Origin: Bacteroidales bacterium | Lineage (GTDB): Bacteria; Bacteroidota; Bacteroidia; Bacteroidales; F082 | DNA length: 64,000 nucleotides | Direction: 5' to 3' | Assembly: GCA_024400395.1 (NCBI GenBank) | Contig: JAKSMW010000005.1 | Coordinates: 18,776 to 82,775 of the forward strand | Shown: positions 28,046 through 37,342 of the stretch, in pieces | How positions within the stretch are numbered: the stretch's first letter is position 1 | How the letters are laid out: every line of letters begins with the position of its first letter | Position numbers and translations under genes: made by a program | The notes under the pieces: model-generated | Seen by the model: only the letters and a program-made list of their open reading frames with translations | Databases searched by the model: none | Told to the model about the DNA's origin: nothing

Positions 28046-28064
28046 CTAAAAAAATAATACCGTT

Positions 28065-29615
28065 ATGAAGTACCCCATCGGAACCCAGACGTTCAGCACC
28101 ATCATCGAAGAAGGCATGGTTTATGTCGATAAGACAGACCTCGTCTATCAACTTGCGCAGAAGCGCATCTGTTTTTTCTGCCGTCCCCGCAGATTCGGAA
28201 AATCGCTGTTAATATCAACATTGGAAAGCTATTTCAAAGGCGAGAAGGAACTGTTCAAAGGCCTGAAAATAGAGGAACTGGAAAAGGAATGGAAACAATA
28301 TCCGGTGTTCAGGATAGACTTCTCACAAGGCGGTTACGAGGTCGAAGACAATCTCAGAAAAGAACTCGATAAATATCTGACGCAGTGGGAACGCCGGCTT
28401 GGAATACAGAAGCAGATAGACAAATTGGGGTCGAGATTCTCCGACATCATTGCGGAAGCGCACCGTCAGACGGGCATGAAAGTCGCTGTCCTCATCGACG
28501 AATACGACAAGCCGTTGCTCGATGTGCTTATGGAGCCGATGGAAGCGGAGAACCGTGCCGTGCTGAAAGAGTTCTACGGCACTTTCAAATCAGCCGACGA
28601 GCATCTGCGTTTCGTGCTTCTGACGGGCGTCACCAAATTCTCGCAGGTGAGCGTTTTCAGCGGCTTCAACCAGCCGGAGGACATCAGCATGAAGAGCGAG
28701 TTCGACGCGCTTTGCGGCATCACGAAAGACGAACTCGTCAGTTATTTCGACAAGGAGATAGAAGCGATGGCCGAGAAAAGGAAGTGCCCGAAGGAGGAGA
28801 TGTACATCCGCCTCAAGAAACAATACGACGGCTACCATTTCTCCGAATGGATGACAGACATCTTCAACCCATTCAGCGTACTCAATGCGTTGAACGACAG
28901 GAAGTTGGATGACTATTGGTTTGTGTCGGGCACACCCACTTACCTCATGCGGCTGCTCGACCGCGGGAAGACCAACATGCAGGAGATAGTGGGCAGGCAA
29001 TATGAGAAAAACTATTTCATGGACTACAAGGCCGACACCGAAGACCCTTTGGCGATGATATACCAGAGCGGCTATCTCACGATAAAAGGCTATGATGAAA
29101 CGAGGGGTCAATACAAACTCGACTTCCCGAACGACGAGGTTAAGAACGGTTTCGTCACGCTTCTCGCGAACAACTACTGCGGTCGCAGGAATGACCCGAA
29201 AAATCTCGTCCTCGACATCAACGACATGCTCAGGCAATGCCGCCTCGACGACATGCGCGACGCACTTTCCGGTTTCTTCGCCTCAATTCCGTACAACGCA
29301 TACTATCAGGAACGCGCTTGGAGCTACGAGAGCCATTATCACTACACATTCTATCTGATATTCAGGCTGCTGTCGTGTTACACTACTTTTACAGAGAAAG
29401 AAAATTCCCGCGGAAGAGCCGACATGATTGTCGAAACCACCGACTACGTTTACATCTTCGAGTTCAAGCTTGACGGCACCGCCGCCGAAGCCCTCAAACA
29501 AATCGAAGACAAAGGCTACGCCGAGCCTTACGCCGCGGATTCGAGAAAATTGTTTAAGTTTGGAGTGGCGTTCTCGAGCGAGAAAAAGAATATCGTTGAG
29601 TGGGAGGTGGTTTAA
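28065..29615 (+). CDS. AAA-ATPase-like / PD-(D/E)XK (DUF1703-type) protein
   Basis: 516 aa, member of a large Bacteroidales family with an AAA-ATPase-like domain and a C-terminal nuclease-like domain. The N-terminus begins with the family hallmark YPIGTQTFSTIIEEGMVYVDKT; a P-loop variant RPRRFGKSLL (~40-49) and Walker B VLIDEYDKP (~143) follow. The C-terminus has GRADMIVETTDYVYIFEFKLDG (split by eye into D...ExK; ~450-471), the PD-(D/E)XK core. The biological role is unknown; proposals range from selfish element to defence. It sits alone between two repeat elements and uses a promoter carried by the repeat. Unrelated in sequence to the ATPase at 7321 but similar in plan. Confidence 0.88.
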   Translation: MKYPIGTQTFSTIIEEGMVYVDKTDLVYQLAQKRICFFCRPRRFGKSLLISTLESYFKGEKELFKGLKIEELEKEWKQYPVFRIDFSQGGYEVEDNLRKELDKYLTQWERRLGIQKQIDKLGSRFSDIIAEAHRQTGMKVAVLIDEYDKPLLDVLMEPMEAENRAVLKEFYGTFKSADEHLRFVLLTGVTKFSQVSVFSGFNQPEDISMKSEFDALCGITKDELVSYFDKEIEAMAEKRKCPKEEMYIRLKKQYDGYHFSEWMTDIFNPFSVLNALNDRKLDDYWFVSGTPTYLMRLLDRGKTNMQEIVGRQYEKNYFMDYKADTEDPLAMIYQSGYLTIKGYDETRGQYKLDFPNDEVKNGFVTLLANNYCGRRNDPKNLVLDINDMLRQCRLDDMRDALSGFFASIPYNAYYQERAWSYESHYHYTFYLIFRLLSCYTTFTEKENSRGRADMIVETTDYVYIFEFKLDGTAAEALKQIEDKGYAEPYAADSRKLFKFGVAFSSEKKNIVEWEVV

Positions 29616-29755
29616 GTTTTTAGTTTTTAGTTTTGAGAGTGGAGTAGAGACGGTGCCGGCCATGCAATTCGTTAGATTTGTGTAATTCGTGGTGAAAGTT
29701 CATAAAGTAGAAAGTAGCTGGCGCACAACATGATGCGTCAGCCACTCTTGATTTT
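29612..29755. repeat. Heptad repeats and CTGGCGCA hairpin
   Basis: AGTTTTT-type units directly after the AAA gene stop, then GAGAGTGGAGTAGAGA, A-rich units, and the hairpin GCTGGCGCA (29717-29725) / TGCGTCAGC (29734-29742). Lies in the convergent gap with ddl and may terminate both genes. Confidence 0.7.
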
Positions 29756-29771
29756 CATTCCTTTCTTTTTT

Positions 29772-30743
29772 CTAAAAAATATTCTCTAACGCCATTCCGA
29801 AGAGCTTGTCCAAAGAGATGCCCATGAATGCCGCCTGCTTCGGCATGATGGAAGCCTCCGACATGCCTGGGACGATGTTCACCTCGATGAAAGTCAGCTG
29901 TTTCGGCGTGAGGATGTAGTCGAAACGTGCGAACCCCTTGCATTCGAACTTGTCGTAGAGCATGGCAGATGTGGCTTTCACCTCGATCTCGCTTATCTCG
30001 TCGAGGTCGGCGGGGGTTATTTCGTCCGACTTGCCGTCGGTGTATTTCGCCTCGTAGTCGAAGAACTCGTTTTTGCTCACCACCTCGGTGATCGGGAACA
30101 CCATCATCTTGCCTTTCACCGACATCACCGTGCAAGCCAGCTCGCGGCCGTTGACGAATTTCTCGCACATGAGCTGGTCGCCGGCTGAAAACGCCTTCTC
30201 AACGGCGACATCAAATTCCTTCTCGTTGTGGACCTTGGTCACGCCGACAGACGAGCCGTTGCGCGTCGGCTTGATGAACAACGGCAACCCCAACGCCTTG
30301 ATGATTTTCGCCTTGTCGTAGTTTTCACCTCTGTTGATAACTATTGAAGGCGCCACGTTGGCACCCGCAGCCGCCGCGATCGTCTTGCAGAATTCCTTGT
30401 GGAATGTCAACGCCGATGTCGTGAAATTCGATGAAGTATATGGCAGACCGAGCATTTCAAAGTAACCGAGAAGCTGCCCGTCTTCGCCAGGCAACCCGTG
30501 GATGGCGTTGAAGATGCCGTCGAAAGTGATCTTCCTTCCACCCAAAGTGATTGAGAAATCGTTCTTGTCAACAATGGTATGAGTGCCGTCTTCTGCAAGA
30601 TGATACCAGCTATCTTTTTGAAACACAATGATATAAGATTCGTATTCTTCAGGATTCAAATGCTGTTTCACGACCTTCGCACTCTTGACGGAAATCTCGT
30701 ATTCCCCCGAATATCCGCCGCAAACAATAGCTATTTTTTTCAT
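29772..30743 (-). CDS. ddl: D-alanine--D-alanine ligase
   Basis: Joins two D-Ala for peptidoglycan synthesis. The 323-aa ATP-grasp protein shows GGYSGEYEISVKSA at the N-terminus, HGLPGEDGQLLGYFEMLGLPYTSS, PTRNGSSVGVTKV and the C-terminal metal-binding EVNIVPGMSEAS. The N-terminal loop GGYSGEYEIS is the Bacteroidota form of GGxSxEhxIS. Divergent from the PASTA gene, as in related genomes. Confidence 0.96.
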   Translation of the reverse strand: MKKIAIVCGGYSGEYEISVKSAKVVKQHLNPEEYESYIIVFQKDSWYHLAEDGTHTIVDKNDFSITLGGRKITFDGIFNAIHGLPGEDGQLLGYFEMLGLPYTSSNFTTSALTFHKEFCKTIAAAAGANVAPSIVINRGENYDKAKIIKALGLPLFIKPTRNGSSVGVTKVHNEKEFDVAVEKAFSAGDQLMCEKFVNGRELACTVMSVKGKMMVFPITEVVSKNEFFDYEAKYTDGKSDEITPADLDEISEIEVKATSAMLYDKFECKGFARFDYILTPKQLTFIEVNIVPGMSEASIMPKQAAFMGISLDKLFGMALENIF

Positions 30744-30776
30744 TTCAAAATAAACTTTAAATTCAAATTATTTGAT

Positions 30777-30798
30777 TATCTTTGTGGCTTCAAAAATA
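30777..30798. promoter_or_regulatory. Divergent -7 boxes of PASTA gene and ddl
   Basis: Plus strand TATCTTTG (30777-30784) for the PASTA gene; minus strand TATTTTTG (30791-30798) for ddl. The boxes are only 6 bp apart, so the two promoters overlap and may compete. Confidence 0.7.
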
Positions 30799-30838
30799 CG
30801 AAAAACAGCGTTATCAAAGAGTAAAAAAATAAAAAATA

Positions 30839-31855
30839 ATGAAGGCACCGCTTTTTTTGAAAGACAAATGGCTTTATATCAGTCTTGGTATTATTATATT
30901 ATTGATAATCATTGGCTTTGAAATTGTTTTCCATTCGCTTGACAGCTTTACACGGCATGGAGAGGAGATGGATGTGCCAGATTTGACCGGCATGAATTAC
31001 GAAAAGGTACAGACTGAATATTCCGACATTTTCCATTTCCAACTTGTTGACAGTGTTTATGTTAAGGATTTTCCGGAAGGCGCCGTATATCAGCAGAATC
31101 CGAAACCGGGTTCAAAGGTGAAAAAAGGACGTAACATGTACATCATCATGACTTCTGTCGCGCCTGAAGTCGTGAGAATACCGAATCTGCGTAATCTCTC
31201 GCTCCGTCAGGCGATGGTTTCACTTAATTCCGTCGGCCTGAAAGTCGAGAAACTTGTGTTTGTCGATTATTTCGCGCGTAACGCCGTTGTCGAGCAATTT
31301 GTTGCTGATACTGTCGCCGAACCGAATACCGAATTGGTGAAAGGAACAGGAGTGACACTTCATGTCGGGCTTGGAACCGGCGACAAGACCACACATCTTC
31401 CTGATATTGTCGGCGTTGCACAGAACGTGGCTAAAGACAGAATCAACAATGCATCGCTGAATCTCGGCACAGAGATTTTCGTTGACAATGACGAACCTGA
31501 AAACATGATAGTCTGTAAGATGGAACCGGAGTTTGACCCGAACACGATGGTGGAATTGGGATCCGAAGTCAATGTATGGTATAAGTCGGTGAAAACCTTT
31601 GATTTGAAATGGTATAAACTTGAAAAACATAGACGTGACTCCATCGTCGAAAGACTCAGAGTCAGAAAAACCGACCCGGAGAAAATAAAATATGTGTTGG
31701 ACAGCTTCAATTACATACTATCTCACCGCAGTTTTTCGTTTGACCCTGAACAACGTGCCAAAGACAAAGAGATGATGTTTGAGCAGGTTGATGATTCAGA
31801 TGATTTGTATTTTAATGATAATGAGGAAGATAACAATTATTTTTATGATGAGTAA
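30839..31855 (+). CDS. Membrane-anchored PASTA-domain protein
   Basis: 338 aa: short cytoplasmic N-terminus, one transmembrane helix (~11-31), then three PASTA repeats in the periplasm (about 45-106, 112-180 and 188-252; each starts with a VPDLTGM, IPNLRNL or LPDIVGV element). The tail is charged and very acidic. PASTA domains bind peptidoglycan fragments or beta-lactams; here no kinase or penicillin-binding domain is attached. Its conserved location beside ddl supports a cell-wall role. The last 8 nt overlap the next gene. Confidence 0.88.
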   Translation: MKAPLFLKDKWLYISLGIIILLIIIGFEIVFHSLDSFTRHGEEMDVPDLTGMNYEKVQTEYSDIFHFQLVDSVYVKDFPEGAVYQQNPKPGSKVKKGRNMYIIMTSVAPEVVRIPNLRNLSLRQAMVSLNSVGLKVEKLVFVDYFARNAVVEQFVADTVAEPNTELVKGTGVTLHVGLGTGDKTTHLPDIVGVAQNVAKDRINNASLNLGTEIFVDNDEPENMIVCKMEPEFDPNTMVELGSEVNVWYKSVKTFDLKWYKLEKHRRDSIVERLRVRKTDPEKIKYVLDSFNYILSHRSFSFDPEQRAKDKEMMFEQVDDSDDLYFNDNEEDNNYFYDE

Positions 31856-33761
31856 AAAACTTTTTATATTGACGGCCTTGGTGTCTTTTGTGTTGACAGG
31901 CCGTTCTCAGGAATATCTGACAGTTTTCGGCAATGAGCCGGAATCGAAATATTGGCAGAACAGAATCGTGAGTAACGACAACGTGGCGACGCTTCCGTTT
32001 TTCGATGATTTCACTGAAACGGGGAATTATCCTTCGGAGATGAGATGGCAGAGCCCGTGTGTCTTCACCAATTCGGGTTTCCCGTTCAAGCCGGTGAATT
32101 ACCGTGCGGCGACACTCGACCTCGTTGATGACGCTGGAGCTATTTACACAAACGGCAGCAGCAATCCGTTCATCGCCGACTCGCTGATGTCGGTGGCAAT
32201 CAGACTCGATAACATTGACGGTCAGGCTCTTACACCCGCCGACTCGGTTTATTTGAGCTTCTATTATCAGGCCGGAGGCTACGGCAACGCCCCCGATGAA
32301 AACGACTCCCTCGTGCTTTGCCTCGGTTACGGCTATGAAGAATATGACACCATCGATGACGTCATTTACGTTTATGAAAAAACCGTTTGGAAACATGTCT
32401 GGAGCATCGCTGGCGAAGCGTTCGACAGCACTTTCAAAAAAGTGATGATACCCGTCAAGGATTCTTGCTATTTCACCGACAGATTTTATGTTTTGTTCTA
32501 CAATTACGGCACCCTGCCCGCTGTCATGTATCCTAACGACAGAAGTAACATGGACATCTGGAACATCGATTTCGTTTATCTCAATGCCGGAAGGTCGGTG
32601 CTGAAAGAAGATTCTTATCCGAAAGTAAGTCTCACCGGTCTCGAACCGAAATTCCTAAAACGTTACAGCTCAATGCCTTATTCACATTATAATGAGACAA
32701 GTCCGGATGTGACGATGAACTATCTGTACAACATGAGCGTTTCAAATTTGGACTCGATTTCGCATGAAGTCCATTATTATTGCACGGTTGAAGACAGGAA
32801 CATCGGCAATATTTACACCGTAAATGACACGAATTTAATTTCTCAAAAGTATTCATATTTCGGATTTGAAGATTTCAATGTCAGGATGAAAGGTTTCAGA
32901 TTCCCTGATAATCAACAATATGACTCGGCGACATTCGTGATTCGTCAATATGTTGAAGTCGTTGACCAATATGGTGATGTCGTCGCCGGTGACTCAATCG
33001 TGAGCCGACAGGGATTTTATAATTTTTATGCATACGACGACGGCACGCCGGAATGCGGCTACGGACTTTCCCCTGACGACACCTACTTTGCGACGCAGTT
33101 CAACGTGGCATCACCAGAAAAACTTTACGGAGTCCAGATTCTTTTCAATAGGATTTTCACAACAAATCCAACTGCACCAAGTTACAGGTTCTTCGACGTA
33201 TATGTCTGGGGAAATAATGACGGAAAACCTGGTGAGGTGATTTACAAGCTTGAAAATCAACTTATTGAATGGACAGATGATTTGTACGGTTTTACATATT
33301 ACAAGTTTGAAAAACCTGTGCAGGTGAGCGGAACCTTCTATGTCGGAATCAGACAGCAGGAAAAAGTCTCGATAAACATCGGTTTCGATACTTCACGCGA
33401 CAACAAAAAATATAATTTTTACAAGACTGACGCAGATTGGAAGAACAGCTCTCTTTCAGGTTCCTTGATGATCAGGCCGATGGCTGGCAAGGAATATTTC
33501 ATTGGAATTGAAGAGAATCAAAGTGTTACGGAAGAATTGATTCTTTATCCGAATCCTGTACGTGATGTCATCCACCTTGACGGAATGGACGCCGATGAGT
33601 GTGCGGAACTTGACGTTTTCGATGTGACAGGCAGGAAAATAAAGACTGTTTCTTTTAGCAATGAATTGAATGTCAGTGATTTGACCAACGGAATGTATAT
33701 GATTCGCATCGTTAAGGAAGACGGTTCTGTCTTGACTTCAAGATTTGTTGTTTCCAAATAA
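31848..33761 (+). CDS. Secreted protein with T9SS type A sorting domain
   Basis: 637 aa. Signal peptide MSKKLFILTALVSFVLTGRSQ, a long beta-rich region without recognised catalytic motifs, and a C-terminal T9SS domain (~562-637: LILYPNPVRDVIHL; LDVFDVTGRKI; NGMYMIRIVKEDG). The sorting domain directs export by the Por machinery and attachment to the surface. Start at 31848 (or 31845) rather than the longer frame, because the longer frame lies wholly inside the PASTA gene. It overlaps that gene by 8 nt and precedes rluD by 6 nt, so it is translated from the same mRNA. Confidence 0.82.
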   Translation: MSKKLFILTALVSFVLTGRSQEYLTVFGNEPESKYWQNRIVSNDNVATLPFFDDFTETGNYPSEMRWQSPCVFTNSGFPFKPVNYRAATLDLVDDAGAIYTNGSSNPFIADSLMSVAIRLDNIDGQALTPADSVYLSFYYQAGGYGNAPDENDSLVLCLGYGYEEYDTIDDVIYVYEKTVWKHVWSIAGEAFDSTFKKVMIPVKDSCYFTDRFYVLFYNYGTLPAVMYPNDRSNMDIWNIDFVYLNAGRSVLKEDSYPKVSLTGLEPKFLKRYSSMPYSHYNETSPDVTMNYLYNMSVSNLDSISHEVHYYCTVEDRNIGNIYTVNDTNLISQKYSYFGFEDFNVRMKGFRFPDNQQYDSATFVIRQYVEVVDQYGDVVAGDSIVSRQGFYNFYAYDDGTPECGYGLSPDDTYFATQFNVASPEKLYGVQILFNRIFTTNPTAPSYRFFDVYVWGNNDGKPGEVIYKLENQLIEWTDDLYGFTYYKFEKPVQVSGTFYVGIRQQEKVSINIGFDTSRDNKKYNFYKTDADWKNSSLSGSLMIRPMAGKEYFIGIEENQSVTEELILYPNPVRDVIHLDGMDADECAELDVFDVTGRKIKTVSFSNELNVSDLTNGMYMIRIVKEDGSVLTSRFVVSK

Positions 33762-33767
33762 GTTGAT

Positions 33768-34811
33768 ATGTCAGAGGATTTTATCGGAGTAATCGGCGAT
33801 AACAGCGAGGAGAACACGGAACTTTTCGAGCATTTCAGAATCGTTGCTGACAAAGGCCAGGCTTTGGTCCGGGTTGACAAGTTTTTACAGAACAGGCTCG
33901 AGAATGTCTCGCGTAATCGTGTTCAGAATGCGGCGAAAGCCGGGAGCATCTTGGTCAACGACAAGCCGGTGAAGTCGAATTACCGTGTGAAGCCGTTCGA
34001 CGTGGTGACTGTCGTGCTCGCATATCCGCCGCGTGAAGTGGTGATAAATCCGGAGAACATCCCGCTTGATGTCGTCTATGAAGACGATGACGTTATCGTT
34101 GTGAACAAGCAGGCGGGCTTGGTGGTTCATCCCGGTCACGGCAATTTCGACGGCACGTTGCTCAACGCGCTGGCGTATCATTTCAAGGAGAACGGCTCAA
34201 AAGTCGAGAACGGCTTCGGCTATCTCGTGCATCGTATCGACAAAGATACGACCGGCTTGATGATCGTGGCGAAGAACGAGACGGCTCAGACGGTGTTGGC
34301 GGCTCAGTTTTTCGAGCACTCGATAACACGCCGTTATCAAGCTTTGGTGTGGGGCGATTTCGCTGATGATGAAGGAGTTGTGGAAGGAAATATCGGACGC
34401 TCGATGAAAGACAGAATTGCGATGACGGTTTATCCCGACGGCTCGCAGGGCAAGACAGCGGTGACACATTACAAAGTAGTAGAGCGTTTCAACTACGTCA
34501 CGCTCGTCGAATGTCGGCTTGAGACTGGACGCACCCATCAGATCAGGGTTCACATGCAATATGTCGGACATCCGCTTTTCAACGACGGACTTTATGGCGG
34601 AAACACAATACTGAAAGGGACTACATTCTCGAAGTACCGTCAGTTCATCGACAACTGCTTTGAGGATATTCCACGACATTGCCTGCACGCAAAAGTGCTC
34701 GGATTCGTGCATCCCTCAACTGGAAAAGAACTTTGTTTCGACTCGGAATTGCCAAAAGACATGACATCAGTCTTGCAACGTTGGCGTAATTATATTAGTG
34801 CAAACAAATAA
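33768..34811 (+). CDS. rluD: Ribosomal large-subunit pseudouridine synthase, RluA/RluD family
   Basis: Makes pseudouridines in 23S rRNA (helix 69 if a true RluD). The 347-aa protein has an S4 RNA-binding domain (~34-90) and the catalytic motif HRIDKDTTGLM (~152-162) containing the essential Asp, then GRTHQIRVHMQYVGHPLFND. Third gene of the PASTA-T9SS-rluD unit. The family is certain; the exact uridine target is inferred. Confidence 0.92.
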   Translation: MSEDFIGVIGDNSEENTELFEHFRIVADKGQALVRVDKFLQNRLENVSRNRVQNAAKAGSILVNDKPVKSNYRVKPFDVVTVVLAYPPREVVINPENIPLDVVYEDDDVIVVNKQAGLVVHPGHGNFDGTLLNALAYHFKENGSKVENGFGYLVHRIDKDTTGLMIVAKNETAQTVLAAQFFEHSITRRYQALVWGDFADDEGVVEGNIGRSMKDRIAMTVYPDGSQGKTAVTHYKVVERFNYVTLVECRLETGRTHQIRVHMQYVGHPLFNDGLYGGNTILKGTTFSKYRQFIDNCFEDIPRHCLHAKVLGFVHPSTGKELCFDSELPKDMTSVLQRWRNYISANK

Positions 34812-34853
34812 TAACAACCATAATCGCATAGCGGTTACATATCAATAACGAAT

Positions 34854-35819
34854 ATGATAATAATAACAGGAGCAGCAGGTTTCATCGCGAGCGTCGTCGC
34901 AGGATGTCTTAACGAAAAGGGTAGGACAGACCTCGTTCTCGTCGATGATTTTTCGAAAAAACAGAAGGAAAACAATTATAAAAACAAGGCTTATAAGTCG
35001 CTCGTTGACCGTTCGGTTTTTCACGAATGGTTGAAGGAGAACCATTCCGACGTGGATTTCATCGTTCACCTTGGTGCAAGGACGGACACCACGGAGTTCG
35101 ACTGGAATGTCTTTGTAAATCTTAACGTTGATTACACGGAACGTCTGTGGGCGATGTGCGCCGAATATCAGATTCCGATCGTATATGCTTCATCTGCCGC
35201 CACTTACGGTGCCGGTGAACTCGGTTACGTTGACAGCCACGAGGTGGTTGCGAATCTTAAACCGCTTAATCCTTACGGGCGTTCAAAGAATGAGATTGAC
35301 AAGTGGATTCTCGCTCAGGAGAAATGCCCGCCGTTCTGGGCGGGTCTGAAGTTTTTCAACGTTTACGGGCCTAATGAATATCACAAAGGGAGGATGGCGT
35401 CTGTGATCTTGCATTCTTTCCATCAGATTCAGGAATGCGGCGAAGTCAGTCTCTTCCGTTCTCATCGTCCTGATTACGTTGACGGTCAGCAGCTTAGGGA
35501 TTTTATCTATGTGAAAGACATAGCTTCGGTGATTTTGTTTTTGATAGAGAAACGTCCTGCGAGCGGGCTGTACAACCTCGGAACCGGCATGGCGCGTTCA
35601 TTTTACGACCTCGCCGCAAACACTTTCAAGGCGATGGGTCTTGAACCGAACATAAAATTCATTGACATGCCTTTGGATATTCGTGACAAATATCAGTATT
35701 TCACCGAGGCGAAGATGGACAAGCTCCGTGCGGCCGGTTACGATAAACCGTTCACCTCGCTTGAAGACGGCGTCTTCGATTATGTTAAGAATTATTTGGT
35801 TCCGAACAGGAATTTCTAA
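34854..35819 (+). CDS. hldD: ADP-L-glycero-D-manno-heptose-6-epimerase
   Basis: Extended SDR enzyme that makes the heptose for the LPS core. 321 aa; NAD(P)-binding motif TGAAGFIAS (residues 4-12, last Gly replaced by Ala), SSAATYG and YGRSK catalytic Tyr/Lys (~140), FNVYGPNEYHKGRMASV, and RDFIYVKDIA. The FNVYGPNEYHKGRMAS segment is characteristic of HldD and separates it from other epimerases. It begins 42 nt after rluD; a terminator follows. Confidence 0.92.
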   Translation: MIIITGAAGFIASVVAGCLNEKGRTDLVLVDDFSKKQKENNYKNKAYKSLVDRSVFHEWLKENHSDVDFIVHLGARTDTTEFDWNVFVNLNVDYTERLWAMCAEYQIPIVYASSAATYGAGELGYVDSHEVVANLKPLNPYGRSKNEIDKWILAQEKCPPFWAGLKFFNVYGPNEYHKGRMASVILHSFHQIQECGEVSLFRSHRPDYVDGQQLRDFIYVKDIASVILFLIEKRPASGLYNLGTGMARSFYDLAANTFKAMGLEPNIKFIDMPLDIRDKYQYFTEAKMDKLRAAGYDKPFTSLEDGVFDYVKNYLVPNRNF

Positions 35820-35844
35820 GATAAACCGTTTTCTTTGTAAAGCA

Positions 35845-35882
35845 AATGACAGGAAATCAACGGGTTCCTGTCATTCGTTTTT
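35845..35882. terminator. Terminator after hldD
   Basis: Stem AATGACAGGAA (35845-35855) / TTCCTGTCATT (35865-35875), followed by CGTTTTTAT. Lies between convergent hldD and merR. Confidence 0.85.
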
Positions 35883-35905
35883 ATGTGTTCAGATGTCTCG
35901 GTGGA

Positions 35906-36256
35906 TTACTTTGACGGAACTGACTTCTGTTTTGCGGCGAGTTTGCTGTCGAGGTCGGTAAGGAAGTCCTTGGCGTGTGTCAAAGTCCTGAGCATCATGG
36001 CGTTCTCTTCAAGTTTGTCGAATTTCGTCTTCATGGCGTCTTTCGCGCCTTGGAGTGTGTAGCCTTTGACTTTTACAAGTTGATATATCACTTGCAGATA
36101 GCGTATGTCGCGTTCGGTGTAGAGCCTGTTGCCGGAGTTGCCTTTGCGCGGGCGCAGGACATCGAACTCGCTTTCCCAGAAACGTATTGTCGAGGCGTTG
36201 AGGTCGAACATTTTCGCGACCTCGCTGATTTTATAATATAATTTTTTTGTCTCCAT
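35906..36256 (-). CDS. MerR-family transcriptional regulator
   Basis: 116 aa: winged HTH at residues ~6-75 (YYKISEVAKMFDLNASTIRFWESEFDVLRP, NRLYTERDIRYLQVIYQLV) and a short helical tail for dimerisation. No effector domain or metal-binding cysteines, so the signal is unknown. It follows the M23 peptidase with a 2-nt gap, a pairing conserved in Bacteroidales. Confidence 0.92.
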   Translation of the reverse strand: METKKLYYKISEVAKMFDLNASTIRFWESEFDVLRPRKGNSGNRLYTERDIRYLQVIYQLVKVKGYTLQGAKDAMKTKFDKLEENAMMLRTLTHAKDFLTDLDSKLAAKQKSVPSK

Positions 36257-36258
36257 GA

Positions 36259-37230
36259 TTAATCCATTGTTTGTGAAGGCAGTTCCGACAATTCGAGAAT
36301 CTTGTCATATTCTTGAGGTGTCAAGTCGTTGAAAAAGAAGTTGATGGGGTTTACGACTTTCCCGTTTTTAATGACTTCGTAATGAAGATGTGGTGAAGTT
36401 GATTTCCCGCTGTTGCCGACGCGGGCGATTTCCTCGCCTCTCTTCACGTTTTGCCCTGTCTTTACAAGCGACTTGCTGATGTGTGCGTAACGTGTCTTAT
36501 AACCGTAGCCGTGGTCGATGATGATGAAATTGCCATATCCGCTCTTGGCTTTTTCGACTTGAACGACTTTGCCGTCGCCGGGGCAATAAATGGGTGTCCC
36601 GATAGTCGCGCTGAAGTCGATGCCGCTGTGGAATTTTTGAACCTTGTAAAATGGGTCGGTTCTGTATCCGAAATATGAAGAGATTCGGGCAACATCGACA
36701 TTTTTCAGAGGCATGATGGCCGGAATGCAACCGAGCATCTCTTTTTTGTTGCTCGCCATCTTGTAAACCTCGTCAAATGATTTTGACTGCACATACAATT
36801 GACTTTCAAGAATATCGATTTTTTGTGCGATATTTGAAACCATCTCGGAATTTTCATAGCCGTTGAGTACTTCGTATCGGTTCACGCCGCCGTAACCGGC
36901 TTTTCTCACGGATGAAGGAATGGGCTCGGCCTCGAAAATGATACGGTAAATGTTGTCGTCGCGGTCCTGCATCTCGTCCATCAACGCATCGATGTTATCA
37001 ATTTTGTCGCTCATAATCTCATATTGGAGCTTCAAAAACTCGATTTCACGCGCCTGAATACGCTCTTTTGGAGACCCTGCGAACTTCGTCACCAAGTAAT
37101 ATATGCCGCTGCCAAACAGTCCTGCCGTGATGATGAATACGAAAAATCTTGCGAAACGTTGCTTCCAAGATATTTTATATTCCTCAAAATCAAGGGTTTG
37201 ACTGTTAAATATGAATTTCTTTTTTGCCAT
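36259..37230 (-). CDS. M23-family (LytM) peptidoglycan endopeptidase, membrane-anchored
   Basis: 323 aa: cytoplasmic N-terminus, one transmembrane helix (~25-45), a helical coiled-coil stretch (~60-105), and a C-terminal LytM domain (~190-290). Zinc ligands are present: HSGIDFSA (HxxxD) and SPHLHYEV (HxH); the GNSGKSTSPHLHYEV signature is complete. It probably cleaves peptide cross-links during growth. The ATG at 37230 (MAKKKFIFN) matches relatives better than 37236. Divergent from alaS. Confidence 0.92.
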   Translation of the reverse strand: MAKKKFIFNSQTLDFEEYKISWKQRFARFFVFIITAGLFGSGIYYLVTKFAGSPKERIQAREIEFLKLQYEIMSDKIDNIDALMDEMQDRDDNIYRIIFEAEPIPSSVRKAGYGGVNRYEVLNGYENSEMVSNIAQKIDILESQLYVQSKSFDEVYKMASNKKEMLGCIPAIMPLKNVDVARISSYFGYRTDPFYKVQKFHSGIDFSATIGTPIYCPGDGKVVQVEKAKSGYGNFIIIDHGYGYKTRYAHISKSLVKTGQNVKRGEEIARVGNSGKSTSPHLHYEVIKNGKVVNPINFFFNDLTPQEYDKILELSELPSQTMD

Positions 37231-37279
37231 AATCATTCCATTAGAATAGGAAAACGAATTAATTATTTTTTTAGTGCGG

Positions 37280-37306
37280 CAAAAATAATATTTTTTGGTA
37301 AATTTG
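37280..37306. promoter_or_regulatory. Divergent -7 boxes of the M23 gene and alaS
   Basis: Minus strand TATTTTTG (37280-37287) upstream of the M23 gene; plus strand TAAATTTG (37299-37306), 36 nt before the alaS ATG. Confidence 0.65.
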
Positions 37307-37342
37307 CATAATTTTTTTAAATAAAATTAATAAGACATAAAA

